DNA from: Mercurialis annua
Lineage: Eukaryota > Streptophyta > Magnoliopsida > Malpighiales > Euphorbiaceae
DNA length: 64,000 bases
NCBI RefSeq assembly: GCF_937616625.2
Contig: NC_065570.1
Coordinates: 1,746,001-1,810,000, forward strand
Direction: 5' to 3'
Position numbers and translations under genes: made by a program. Position 1 is the first letter of the stretch, and each line of letters opens with the position of its first letter. This document shows positions 46,551 through 58,903 of the stretch, in pieces. The notes beneath the pieces were generated by a model. That model made no database searches and was not told the origin of the DNA. It worked only from the letters and a program-made list of their open reading frames with translations.

Positions 46551-46783
46551 GCCCGCACGAGCTTGGTCTAGTGGTCTAAACTTCAGCCATCTGGGCGCCA
46601 AAGGTCGTAGGTTCGAACCCCGGCTACGCCCTTTCTTAATATGGAGTGGTTGAGGTTGGATTGCTGGCCATTATAACCCGGATTTATCAGGTATGTGGGC
46701 TTGTGGGCGGTCCACATCCCGGGATTTGACAATGATATTGAGATTCGGCTCAGTAGAGTGAGTTCTCGTCACCAAAAAAAAAA
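46551..46783 (+). mobile_element. tRNA-derived SINE with poly(A) tail
   Basis: The head contains A box tggtctagtgg and B box ggttcgaacccc spaced as in a tRNA, followed by a non-tRNA body and an A tail (46774-46786). It is flanked by the duplication attgtgagta preceded by A residues (46535-46550 and 46780-46795). The tRNA-like head could not fold as a complete, functional tRNA with certainty, and the duplication and tail identify it as a SINE. Confidence 0.85.
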
Positions 46784-46796
46784 AAATTGTGAGTAC

Positions 46797-48540
46797 ATTT
46801 GATAATATCAGATTAATGATACCGTGATATATTTTTTAAATGGACTGTAATTGTGAATATATAAAAACATTTCATTTTAAGAATACATATCCAATAAAAA
46901 AAATGATTCATAAGTGAAAGTAGTTAGTATTTCATGTAAAATTATTTTTTTTTTGTAAAATATATTCAGTCTTATCATATATCACTTTACCCTCACTTTC
47001 GAAATTGGTAAAATTACCGATCCTTCACTATCATAAAATTTAAGTATTTCGTGTACTAAATAACAAATTGACTCTTGGTTCAATCAATTAAACCTATTTT
47101 AATTCTATAAGTACTTAATTAATTTGAATGATTTAATCAATTGTGGGACCAAAATGAAGACTCAAAGAAGGTTTAAGGTCAATTATCCATGTCAAACCCA
47201 TAAACAAAGAAGAAACTAATTTTATAATTTGGTGACAAGTCCAAAAATCAAATGATTAAGTAATTGTCATTGTTCAGAATTTAGGGAATTCTCTCATTGT
47301 GGGAATTGGATTTGTTAAATTCAACACACCCTTGCAAGTCAATCCAGATAGGGATTATTTCATAAAGTATAGTATTTTATAAATAGCATTTAGGTTATTA
47401 GGTGTGCATATTTGAGAGAAAGAAATAAAAATAAATCTGCAGAATTAGAATGAAGTGACACGAGTTTTTTTTCTTTTAACTAAAATTTTAATATGAGGCA
47501 ATTTTAAAAAGGTGGAAAATTATTATTGTATTAATAGTTATATTTAGTTCGATATGAATTAATCGGAAGAGTAATAGCCGACATCAGACGGTATCTGTAC
47601 CAAAAAGATAAAAAGGAGAGAGATTAAGAGTAAGTGATTATGCATAAGTCATGAAATTATATATGTATATATATTTACTTATAGACAATTATTAACACTC
47701 CTAAATGATAAAATAAACAATAGGACGGCCACGAAAATCATGTTTAGAGATCTTTAATTATTTCTATTAACTAGCCTGCCCTATCCACACATCAATTTTG
47801 AATTTCCTGTCTGTCACCAACCGATTGATGGATTATTATTACTTTTAAATAAACTATTTATTTGTCACTTTAATTTCTTCCTAATCTATTCTCATACTTT
47901 TTAGTTTTTGCAGATAAAATACAATTTAGAGTAGTTTGCTTGGTAAGTGTATCTGATCTCTATTCTTTTCATTAAAAAACATTATGATATCAACTAAGTA
48001 TTGAACTAATAATGTGATCCATTCGATTCAATTACAATTGACATACTACATGGAACAGAAAAACGCATAAAATGGTACCTTTTCCGTTCTTTTTTTATTG
48101 TCTATTTAGCTAAAATTGTATATATTAAAATAGTGTAATATATTCATTCCTTTTCAAGTCATCAGGATTGGTTTAATCACTTTCCTGAATTTCTTATGTA
48201 GCTAAAGATTTGAATTAATAATATCATTTCTTTTTTCTTAAAAAAAGAAGAAGATAATAGGTGTTTTATCTTAAATTATAAAAATAAATACGAATATAAT
48301 TTTATTAGTTAATAAACGCATTGTAAATTGACTCATTTATTAATAAGGAATAAATTTGAAAGATAATAGGTAAAATCACATTGAAATTTTAAGTGGATAA
48401 TATTTTGTTAAATGGATAACTATAAAAAGGAGAGAGTAATAATTATTAATATCAAACTTTTAACCAATTTAAAAAGTTAGAATTTAATTGTAATTTTATT
48501 ATTTTCAACACATTATCACACTGATGATTATTAAATTTAA
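46797..48540. other. AT-rich gene-poor stretch
   Basis: No gene, RNA or clear repeat recognised. Confidence 0.45.
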
Positions 48541-48827
48541 AGGTTAATTGCAAATTTATACACGAACTTTAACCTCTTTTGCAACTACAATAAACTTTGA
48601 AACTTGACAATGTTAGTAACCAACTTTACACTTTTGGCAAATAGATATACCGAATATGAAAAACACTAACGTGGATATTGTAATATACCGCCATGTGTCG
48701 TTGCGTGATTTGTCGGTGTACCAATTTGCTAAAAAATGAAAGTTGGTTACTGATATTGACAAGTTTCAAAGTTTATATTGTAATTGCAAATTAGGTTAAA
48801 GTTTGTGTATGTATTTGCAATTAGCCC
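48541..48827. mobile_element. Mutator-like MITE, 287 bp
   Basis: Inverted ends ggttaattgcaaattta and the complement of tgtatttgcaattagcc, with arms of about 80 bp. Flanked by taaatttaa (48532-48540) and taaatataa (48828-48836), a 9-bp duplication with one mismatch. Confidence 0.75.
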
Positions 48828-48836
48828 TAAATATAA

Positions 48837-50513
48837 AACATGAATAAACATAAACTTAATCTGTAAATTTTTAATGTCAAACAAGTAATCAATTTAAACA
48901 TTTCAAGTATAGCTAATAAAATTTTAATTATATTATTTCTGATCAATAAATGAAAGGCACATATGATCAATCATACAAGATATGTATTATGCAATAACAT
49001 GTAAAATAATTATATACTGTACATAAAAAGATCCTAATAACCATTACAAATATCGAAATTATTATAGTAAAATTTGAACCGACTGAAACAAATTATAATA
49101 TTTTAGTTGTTTTTGCATAAATTAAAAAAATTAAAAAAATAGTATATGGACGGCTCTTATATATAGTGCTTCACACACTGAGTTACGAGTTGACTAACAC
49201 AACAAAAATTTCACTTATCTCCTTACAAAACACATGGTCAACCCATCTCCACATAATTCTTTGTCCTTTGCCCTAAATTAAATTACAAAATACTTTTATT
49301 TTAGTACAATTTTTCAATTGGGTCCATGGCACGTGTCCTACGCTCTCATTACAGCCAGGTGTCGTTTTGTTTTGATTACTGCCACGTGATATCAGAGCAG
49401 CTTTTTTTTAGCATATGGACCATAAAATAGTCATCCTTGTCCAAAGAATTGCAAGTACATTTATGTAAGTCTTCGCGTTTGTCATCTTGTGCACGTCAAC
49501 ATTACATCATCTCCACGTCACTTACTCTATACACGTATTTGTATACGTATATGTACGTACGGTCATAAATTTATCCATTAATTTACTACTCCCTTTATTA
49601 TTTTTTGGTTATCCATTTAGTTAAATGAATTTGTCTATATTTATTTATTCATCTAAAATTTTAAAATAATTTTAACTATTATTTTTTAAATTTATTCCTT
49701 TCTAATAAATAACTGTATGACTCAATTTATAAAACTTTTATTAAAAAATAAGATTATATTAATATTTATATTTATAATTTAAAATAAAAAAAAATTACTT
49801 TTTTAATATATGAATTTTGGCTAAATAGATAAATAAATAAAAATAGAAAGAATAATTATTTTGGTTAATAGAGATAAAAATTACTACATAAGCTAATATA
49901 TAGACATATAGGGCTTGAACTTTATCTAGTTCGAACCCTATGATTACAAAGATAAAATAGTAGAATTGAATGAACATGGAAGGTTAATCTAAAATGAAAG
50001 TTTTAATTTAATGACTAATTTGAAACAATCTATTCTTCAATCACTAAATTATAATAATTCAATATTTCTTTTTCTTTCTCAAACAAATTCAGTTCGATTC
50101 TTTCAAAAACCGATATATTATACATATAGTGTAAGTAATTTTCTTTCGAAAACCCTAGCAGTTTAAATATGTCACTCCACAACCCATTTTTTTAACGTTT
50201 TGGTATAAAAAGTTCAGTTTTTCATTTTTGACATTTTGACAATCTATTTATCTTATAAGATGTTGTTTTAGTCATTTAAAATAGTCAAAATAAAATTATT
50301 TTTGTAAAAGAAAAACGCAAAACGACATTATCAAAATTGTAAAAGAATGAGAAAGGTGAAAATTTCTTATACTAATTCATATAAATTTGCATGAAAAACA
50401 TAAACTTAATAAGAATTTAAATTCATACCGAATCTAATAGTATACAATATAAGTGTCTAATCTCGACGGATCGAACGGCTAAATGATCATGTCTACTCTA
50501 CTTAAGTAAGGGG
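48837..50513. other. AT-rich gene-poor stretch
   Basis: No gene recognised. Around 49320-49520 there are several acgtg-type cores (cacgtgtcc, ccacgtgat, cacgtcaac, ccacgtcac), an unusual cluster that could be regulatory or part of an old element. Confidence 0.4.
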
Positions 50514-50523
50514 GTATTATTAG

Positions 50524-50702
50524 GTGTGTTTATCCCACACAACCGTTGCGCCACGTCATTTTTACAACAAGCCAATGAGGATTTGCGATAGGAATTTTTT
50601 AATTATCATTTAATTTTTTATTATTAATTTTTCCACATAACTAGCGCATGATTGATTTGTTGCACGAATGACATGGCGCAACAGTTCACCCAATAATTAT
50701 TC
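50524..50702. mobile_element. 179-bp MITE with perfect 10-bp target copy
   Basis: Flanked by gtattattag at 50514-50523 and 50703-50712. Subterminal inverted arms share gttgcgcca(c/t)gtcatt and caacaa words. The outermost 20 bp are less well paired. No coding capacity. Superfamily probably Mutator-like from the duplication length. Confidence 0.75.
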
Positions 50703-51016
50703 GTATTATTAGAGGAGAAATTAGAATTTAAACATGATAACATATATAAATACAATATGGTACAAAATGGTCATCTTGAAAGAGAAAAAGAACATTCTCA
50801 ATCAAAAGAAGACAGGGAGAAAGAAGACAAGGAGAGTGACATAACATAATCTTTTTCCAAATTAACAAAATTTGGGAAAGTGACTAATAGTTAATTAATT
50901 ACCCCTAAAGAGTAAGATGTTTCTCCCAAACTCTCCCATTATAACCTAATTTTCATGTTCTTTTTGCCTTTAAATAACCACATATAATTACTTACCTAAT
51001 TAATTAATCAGTATTA

Positions 51017-51125
51017 TACCAATAAACTGTAGTTCAAATGGTATAAGCATTAGACAGTAAATTGTCAAGATCGTGGGTTTAATTTCTCACACAAGCGCTC
51101 TTCCTCCTCCAATTATCAAACAAAA
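51017..51125 (+). mobile_element. Very short tRNA-derived SINE, second copy
   Basis: Same family as 25515-25617: accaataaactgtagttcaa start, A-box-like tagttcaaatgg, B-box-like gtgggtttaattt (decayed), pyrimidine-rich tail and caattatcaaac end. Flanks aattaatcagtattat and aattaaatattatt look like an eroded target duplication. Confidence 0.65.
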
Positions 51126-51858
51126 AATTAAATATTATTGTTCCTCATATTTATATCAATATTTAAAAGTTGTTGAGCATAATAATTTATAATATAATTT
51201 ATTTTAAATTTTAAATAAATTAACAAAGATATGTTATGCTACTTATTTTCAATTTTTTAATTAGTTTATTACTAATTTTAGCTATTTAAAATGGATCAAA
51301 TTACTTACGTTTTAGTCATCGCATGAATTGGATGGAATGCCAAAATTTATATTGTTGATGTGATAAAAGCTAAAATGATGTAAAATTTGAGGACTTAAAA
51401 AAAAGAATGAAAGGGTCAAAATCACAATTAAAACAAGAGGAAAATAGTTAGCCCAATTGACTGATGGCGGTGATAAAATAGGTCCCAGGTGCCGCCGCAT
51501 GCGCGCTTGCTATTGGGTCCTACGTTGACCCTAACTACCGCACACTTCTTTTTTTTAGATATAATTGGTTTTTAGTACTCTAAGTTAAACGTTCTTTTTT
51601 TAAATATTTGTTTTGATCGACATCGCTAATTTTTTAAATTTACATAATAAATTATTGAAGATATTTTTATTGTTTCATATGTAAGTAAATTCATTTTATC
51701 TATCAGCAATTATAACTATTTTTGATAAAATTATAACAAATTCTAAAAGTTAATTGCGACAGTTTGATGTACAAATTTTTACGAATTTAAAAAGATTTGT
51801 ATTTCTATACACATAATTTTTTTTGTTTATAAAACTATTAAGTTTTTTTTTATTCATA

Positions 51859-52339
51859 CTAGTGTAGCTTTACATGTTACACACGTGGCTCGTAGTATGA
51901 CTCGTCAAGTTATTAAATAAAATTTTAAAATATTGTTAATTTAAAATAGTTTATAATTTTTTTGAATAGATACTCGAATTAAATAATTATAGAAAATTTT
52001 AATTGAAAAATATATAATAATAATTAAAATAGTAATTTATTAGAATAGTTTATCTTATTTATAATTTTATACAATTAAAAAATAATTAAAATAGTAATTA
52101 TTAAATAGTTAAAATAGTATATTTTAATTAGTATTGTAGAGAATTATTTTAATATAATAGTTTATTTTAGTTAGTATTCTAACTTATCTTTTACGTAGTA
52201 GTTTATTTTAGTTAGTACTCTAACTTTAACAATTATCTTAATTGTTTTTAATTAATAATTAATTTTTATAAAGTGAAAAGGATATTAACGTAAAAGTGTC
52301 TGTCCCCTCCCCCTTCCGTGCTTTTATGTATAGTATAGA
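51859..52339 (-). mobile_element. Short non-autonomous Helitron, 481 bp
   Basis: Minus strand begins TCTATACTATACATAAAAGC after an A (52340) and ends ACACTAG before a T (51858). A near-perfect hairpin (acacgt-gta-acatgt) sits about 10 bases from the 3' end. Ends and internal AT-rich sequence match the larger Helitron at 33992-35710, but there are no captured genes. Confidence 0.88.
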
Positions 52340-52418
52340 TAAATTAGGAAAGTAACATCACAAATACTTAACATGATTTTATGGATATTATATTAAGTCC
52401 AACAAGAAACGAGGATGT

Positions 52419-52502
52419 CCGCCATTAATTGTTAGCTACTCAATTATAAGCATTATCCCCTATTTCGTAGATCTAACTTTGTTAGCTAACAATTAATGGC
52501 GG
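52419..52502. repeat. Perfect 20-bp inverted repeat with 44-bp loop
   Basis: The left arm 52419-52438 and right arm 52483-52502 are exact complements (ccgccattaattgttagcta). A 28-bp word starting inside the left arm (52428-52455) recurs exactly at 52781-52808, and tagatctaactt appears at 52468 and 52504. The element type is unknown. Confidence 0.7.
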
Positions 52503-52809
52503 TTAGATCTAACTTCGTTAACCCCCTATTTTATAAACGATGTTACTTTATTATTTATAAACTTATAATCCGATTAACTGAAACCGTCCTTACTGTCACA
52601 GTTTAGAGGATAATAGAAAATATTCCGACAATTATGAACAAAGCATTAAGAATAGTTATCCACACATGCCACGCAACGCAAACATAATGGACACTCATGT
52701 TTTGCAATTACGTTCTTATAATCTCTTCCAATCAATTTGCTTTAATGATGTTTACTCACAAACCAATTTAGCATCATATAATTGTTAGCTACTCAATTAT
52801 AAGCATTAA

Positions 52810-55800
52810 ACTCAATAACAAGAATTGTAAGAATAATAAAAGATAGAACATTAAATTTCATATTTGAATTAAACCCATACTACTCACAATATCCTAAATT
52901 TAAAAAATTTAGTTAGACATAATTGAAGAAATCAATAACTCAAAAGTAATAAACATAATTAAATAACATGAATAAAAAAATACTTGAATTAAAATCTGGA
53001 ATTATTGTGAACACAAGTTTTCAAATTAAAACTTCGAAGAATTAAGTTTTGAAATAACTCTAAGGACTAAAACGAAATTAATCTAAGACAATTTGTTTGT
53101 AAACTAAAAATAATGAAAAACTAGATATAATACATAATCTTGAGATGTCTTCATATAGTGGAGGAGTTCTTAATGTGTTGCAAGAGTTGTAGTTGAAATC
53201 GAGTCCAAAATTGCGTAGAAAAAGGATTTTTACGTTCTATTCTCGTAGATAAATCCGGGTCAGTTCTCCAAAAGTGGTTGGTTTGGAATCCGTCACTTTT
53301 GAGAAACTAGACACAAGAGATTCGCAGAATGTAATTCGGGCCAGTTCCTCCATTTTGCCGAGTTTCCTGAATCCGTCACTTTTGAGGAACTGACCACTTT
53401 TTTCAGCTTTCTCCATTTTACTACAAATTTCTCGATTTCGTTCTGAGTTGTTCCGCTTCACTTCGATACACATAAACCTACAAAAAAAAAAATCAAGCAT
53501 AATATTCTCTAAAATATGTAATTATACTTTATCAAATACTTGGAAAAATTTATATAACATATGCGTATCAGTATTTTATCGTTTATTGGGTAGTTTTCAA
53601 TATCTAAAAATTCATACTTGCATGTAAAATTATTGAAATTTCGAATGTAAATATCGCGTTTAGCGTAGAGACTCATGTAATCCATTTGTTACATCAATAA
53701 ATTTTTATCAATTCTACAAAAAATGTATATAAAAATGAGAGATGAGTAATTATTATTTAGGCAGTGGTCCAAAATATATACGAGAGATATGGATCTATGC
53801 ATATAACTATATCTTACCCATCATTTTAATCTCTGTTTTTACATATATGTACTCACACGTTTGTTTCTGACAAACTCTTTAATTTTGACTTACAATCTAA
53901 TCCTAAAATATAAAAACTTAAGTATTTCTTAAGTGTGTTGACATTAATTAGATCCTGTCCATTTCAAGAAAATTTTAATGAACTCATGGCTCTGACCTAA
54001 CTTATTATACCTGCTTGGTTATTTTTTTAAGTCAATTTTGATGACCTATTTTTGTTTTATGATAATGGTCAAAATTCTGTTTTTAGATTTTTCTTTTCTT
54101 TAAACATTTTATTAACTATTACCAATACTATAATTAATTCAAATTAACTAATTGTCCATTAAACTCTAAAATAAACCAAGTTTCTTTTAATTTTAGCTTC
54201 CATTTATTGATTAATTTATTCAGTTGATTTAATCAAGTAATATGATTGTCGAAAATAAATTTTAATTTTTTTTTTGAATAAAAGCTTGGATTTCAGAAAT
54301 CATGAAACGCACCCGAACATCTCAATTAGGTTGACACCCTCTTAGCGTTTGCATCACGCTTCTAAAAACCAGAAAATATATTAAAGATAAAATAAAAAAA
54401 TTTACAAAACAAACCAAAACAACTAGCAAAATCTATAAGATGTCTGCCTAATAAAATTCTGATAAATTACAGAATTATAAAAATTTGGCATAGAAGACCA
54501 CCAAATATAAGATGTTTAAACTAATTTCATTAATTTGTAGTAACCAGATTAATATAAGACTCAATAATTGTGGATTTGTGATGCTTTAGTAGTTGATAAG
54601 CTGGTTGTTGAACCTAATGTTCTTAGTTACAGTTGCACTTGATCACTTGCTTAGATGACCTTATCTATAAACTATGTCTTAATTAATCTAATTGACTTTT
54701 GATCTTTGTCAAAGAGTTCTATTTTGCTGATTTCATTACATAAACCAAATTGGATTTTGCTAACTTATTTGGTCAACTAAGCCACTTAATTTGCTACTAC
54801 TTCCTGATTATCTTATTGTTGTCCAACCCTAATTGCCATTTTATGATTTATTTTCATTTTCATGAGTTATTTTCAATTCTTAGAATCTTAAAACATATAA
54901 CAATAAAGATGTTATATATATATATATATATTGAATTTGGTAGCTTATTTGTTGATGGACTAAAATGTTTGAATTTTGACCATACTAAATTTAGTAAAAG
55001 CATTAGTTTGCAATAAAAACTAATATTCACTGAGAATAATGGAATATTTTTCATTATTCATAAGAAATAAACCCATTGTATTCGGTGTGCTATTGAATGG
55101 CCAAATGATGTAATTAGTGCATAGATAAAAAGGCGCACGCAAACTCTTGGGTTATTCATGGATTAATCATATTATTGATTCAAAAAATTCAAGTTGAGTT
55201 TGAGCTAAATTCAAGTTGAGTTTGAGCTTAACAATTCAAATTTAATATCAAACCAAATTTGAGTGTAAATTGAAAAGACTTACGACACTAATGAACTTAA
55301 ATGTGCCTCTTACATACTCTAAATTAGTAACTTAGTTTTTGCTACATTTACTATTTATATTTCTAATTTTATTAGATTAATCGGTTGAATTTTATATTTT
55401 ATAATAAAAAAATAAAATACATAAATGATATTTATTTTTATTTTTATATCGAATTTGAGTTGAGCTCAAATTCAAGTTCGGATAATTTAAATGTTATTTG
55501 CACTCGAATTTGAATTTAAGAGTTTAACCTATTTGAGCTTGAGTTCGAACTTTAATTTTACATAACACAATTAATCGAACTTAATATTATAGGCTCAACT
55601 CGGCCTATTTTTGCCTATAATTTTAATGTGTACGTAAGATGTGTGTGATTAAATTCAATCAATTTTACAATTCTATTTATTTGATTATACATTAGTACAT
55701 ATATAGCAATAACAATAACAATTCTTTTGGTAGGTAATTGTTTTAAAAATTTCTCATTTTAATGATGTGTTCTAATATGATTATCTCGGTCCACGGATAA

Positions 55801-56560
55801 CGTGATAGATTTATTCTATCTAATAATTTTTCAAAGCAATAGGGACGATAACAACATATTTATGAATATTTTTTTTTTCCCTTAGCAGCACAAATTGAAA
55901 TAACAATTAGAACACATACAGAAATATCAACAAATGTATAATTAAACAAGTGACACTCACGCGCATATAATAGAATAACAATTTGCCTGGGACCATAAAG
56001 TTCCATAAGGTCCTAATTTTCAGGTTATCTTTTTATGTATATCTTCTGCAATTTTTCTTTTAATCATTTTTTTAGAAAAACCAGTAATATATATTTTTAT
56101 GATATTTTTATTCAATTTCACTTAATAAATAAAATGCTAAAAGAATTTTGATTTTTTGAAATTGAAAAAATAAAGTGTATTATACCAAATTTCAACAGAA
56201 TAATCTTAATATATAAAATAATGCAGATAGAAAAATATTCTAGGGTTGGAATAAAACATTTTAATATTAATTTAATCAAGAAGATAATTAGCCATTAGAT
56301 TACAAGTTCAAAATCATCATCATCATAATACATCCCTTTACTTATAAGTAACAACAAAATTTCAAAGCAATAAACTTAATATACTTGCAACAAATAAAAA
56401 AATAATTCTTGAAAAAAAAATCTTTAAAAAAGGAATAAAAAATAGTTTAAAAAGACTTAAAGAAAAAATTCGATTCAAACTGCCTCCTCTCATTTGTCCA
56501 ATCATCTTCTCTCATTGATTTGTCAACTACATTTCTGGTTATTTCCATTGTCTGTATCTC
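52810..56560. other. Long AT-rich gene-poor stretch
   Basis: No gene recognised. Around 53240-53400 a word gaatccgtcacttttgag is repeated twice about 80 bp apart. 55751-55836 resembles the right arm of the 224-bp MITE family. The last part, from about 56300, is the promoter of the bHLH112-like gene. Confidence 0.45.
55751..55836. repeat. Single arm of the 224-bp MITE family
   Basis: Matches the right arm of the elements at 45055 and 61164 (cattttaatgat, tctcggtccac, then attattcta-type end) but the left arm is absent. A truncated or deleted copy. Confidence 0.6.
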
Positions 56561-56671
56561 TACTTATATACTGCCAACCATAGCTTATATATATATAGTC
56601 ATATTAAAGTCACAAAAACTAAGAACATAAACAAATCAAAGGGAAGCAAAAAAAAAAAAAAAATCTTGGCC

Positions 56672-58903
56672 ATGGCAGAAGAGTTTCAGACCGGGATTTG
56701 CGGCGGAAACTGGTGGAACTTGTCGAAAAATATGTTAATGGGCTGCTCATCGCCTTGCTCCGCCTCCATAGGCGGCGGTGATCTTCTTGGAGGTAGTAAT
56801 TATGGAACTTCATGGCTATTGGATGATCACTTGAAGCTTAGCTCATCTCCATGCAAAGATTCTGATGATAATATTTTTCAAGATTCGCAAAAACATCAGC
56901 AGACTGATTCTGATCATAGCGGTGGAAGTAATAATACTATGGTTATGGATAATTCGACTATGCAAATGATGGGGTTTGGATCGATTTCATCTTCTTCTTC
57001 ATCCTCGTCTTCCTCGGATTGGAGCTGCCAAACTTTACTGTAAGTTACTATTTTTATTCTCTTAGATGATGATATTCAAGAATCAAGAAATCAATTTTTT
57101 TTTTATCATTTGATTTTGGAAAGAAGCGTATGCGATAGAAATTGAACCTACGACTTTGGCAGAATTCTGCTCAAGAATAGATTAAGCTTTATATTTCTAA
57201 CTTTTTCTTCTTAAAAAGATGTTTTCTTTGTCCAATTCTCAAGTTTTAGATAAGAAAAAGAAGTCAACTTGATCATTTATCAAGTTGCAAGACTTTTTTT
57301 CATTCATTTTCTTGATTTGAAACAGATTCTTTTTTCTTTTTGCAGCCATGGAAGAGGAGAAACTAATTACATACAAGAAGGTCACATGAACAATACTTCA
57401 CAAATCCAAAACGAGTGGAGTCCAAAGAGTTTTACAAGCACACCAAATCAAGATTTCGCATTAGATCATCATCAGCAGCAGCAGCAACAAAGCTATTCGA
57501 TGGGATCATCGTCAGCAGCAGCTTACGGCTACCATTTATTTGAACCGGAACCGGAACTTCAACAACAATCTAATTTCAATGGAAGGACCAATATGAGCTA
57601 TTCTTCAAATTATGGGACCATATTGAATGAATTATCTCCTTCTTGGCCTAAAATTGCTCCTTTTCTAAAACCCTCATTGACAAAACAACAATCTGGTGGC
57701 ATGCAATTCTCTAATATTAATACACCATTTTGGAATTCCTCAAGCCCAACTGTGGTGAATGATATTAGACCTAGTTTTCTACATTCTAATAATTCTCAAC
57801 CGCAATTTCTTATGCCGAATTTTGATGACGCGAAGGTAATTATTCAATCTCCATAATTAACATTAAGCTATTTACATTAGTACAACAACTGAACTGAATT
57901 TTCTTATATGTGTGTTTTTTGTATATCTATTTTAGCTTGGTGATCAACAAGTACGAGACTCGGGATTAGTGATGAAGAAAGGAAGCGAACCAGTAACGAA
58001 AAGGGCTCGAATTGAAACACCATCGCCATTACCTACTTTTAAGGTACAAAACATCGCAAGTTTAAAATTTTATGCGGTTATTGAACTATAAAAGGATGGT
58101 TATCATCGTTTCATTTATAGCATTTCGGTAACTGAACTTTTATTTTTATATCAACGATAACGAAAACATTCCATTTTCATGTAAGTAATTTTTACCCTAA
58201 ATTGCTATAACAACCTTCTATTGATGTAAAGATAAAATTAACTAACCAAAATGTATCAAAAAATGATTTTGATTCTATTAATTCTTATAACCTTATGCTT
58301 TTATTATCTTGTAATATAAAAAACAAACAAAAATATGATACCTTTTGTTAATTAATTATCAGGTTCGTAAAGAGAAGTTAGGGGACCGAATAACAGCACT
58401 TCAGCAATTAGTTTCACCTTTTGGAAAGGTAATTAGTCTTTGAATTTTATTTTTGTTTCTCCAATTGTTAATTTTGCAAAATTATACCATTAAAATTTCT
58501 TCACATTTGCTTAAAATATGAATTTAAGTTGAGATAATCGCTCGTTTCAGACCGATACTGCATCCGTTCTTCACGAAGCCATCGAATACATAAAGTTCCT
58601 TCATGATCAAGTCAGTGTACGTTACATAATTTTAGTATCTTAACAATGTCTTAATTTATACTATAAAATGTTTAATTTAGAACAATTAAATAACGATGTA
58701 AATTTTCCAAATTGGTGCAGGTTTTAAGTACTCCATATATGAAAAATGGCATTCAACACCAAAATAATAAGGAGACAGAAGCAGTAAAACAAGATTTAAA
58801 AAGCCGAGGATTATGTCTAGTGCCAATCTCAAGCACATATCCTGTAGCTAACGAGACAACAGCTGATTTCTGGACACCAACATTCGGTGGTACTTTCAGG
58901 TAG
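56672..58903 (+). CDS. bHLH112: bHLH112-like transcription factor, 426 aa, six exons
   Basis: Exons 56672-57039, 57346-57835, 57936-58043, 58363-58428, 58551-58616 and 58721-58903; 1281 nt in frame. The ATG at 56672 (ccatggc context) opens MAEEFQTGICGGNWWN, the signature N terminus of the bHLH112/bHLH123 group. Residues 105-123 are a Ser run; a His/Gln-rich stretch follows in exon 2. The bHLH lies in exons 4-5, two 66-bp exons typical of this group: VRKEKLGDRITALQQLVSPF and TDTASVLHEAIEYIKFLHDQ. The basic region is atypical: the canonical E-box-contacting His and Glu positions are Pro and Phe here, as in the family. The C terminus ends ADFWTPTFGGTFR, also diagnostic. Arabidopsis bHLH112 is a nuclear stress-response regulator. 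Which paralogue of the small subgroup this is cannot be decided here. Confidence 0.87.

Noticed and set aside
46560..46632. tRNA gene
   Set aside because: A and B boxes are present, but the segment continues into a body with A tail and is bounded by a target duplication, so it is the head of a SINE.
53237..53500. 87-codon minus-strand frame with repeated SDGFRKLGK/VTDSKP words
   Set aside because: The resemblance comes from a nucleotide repeat; there is no recognisable domain or gene context.
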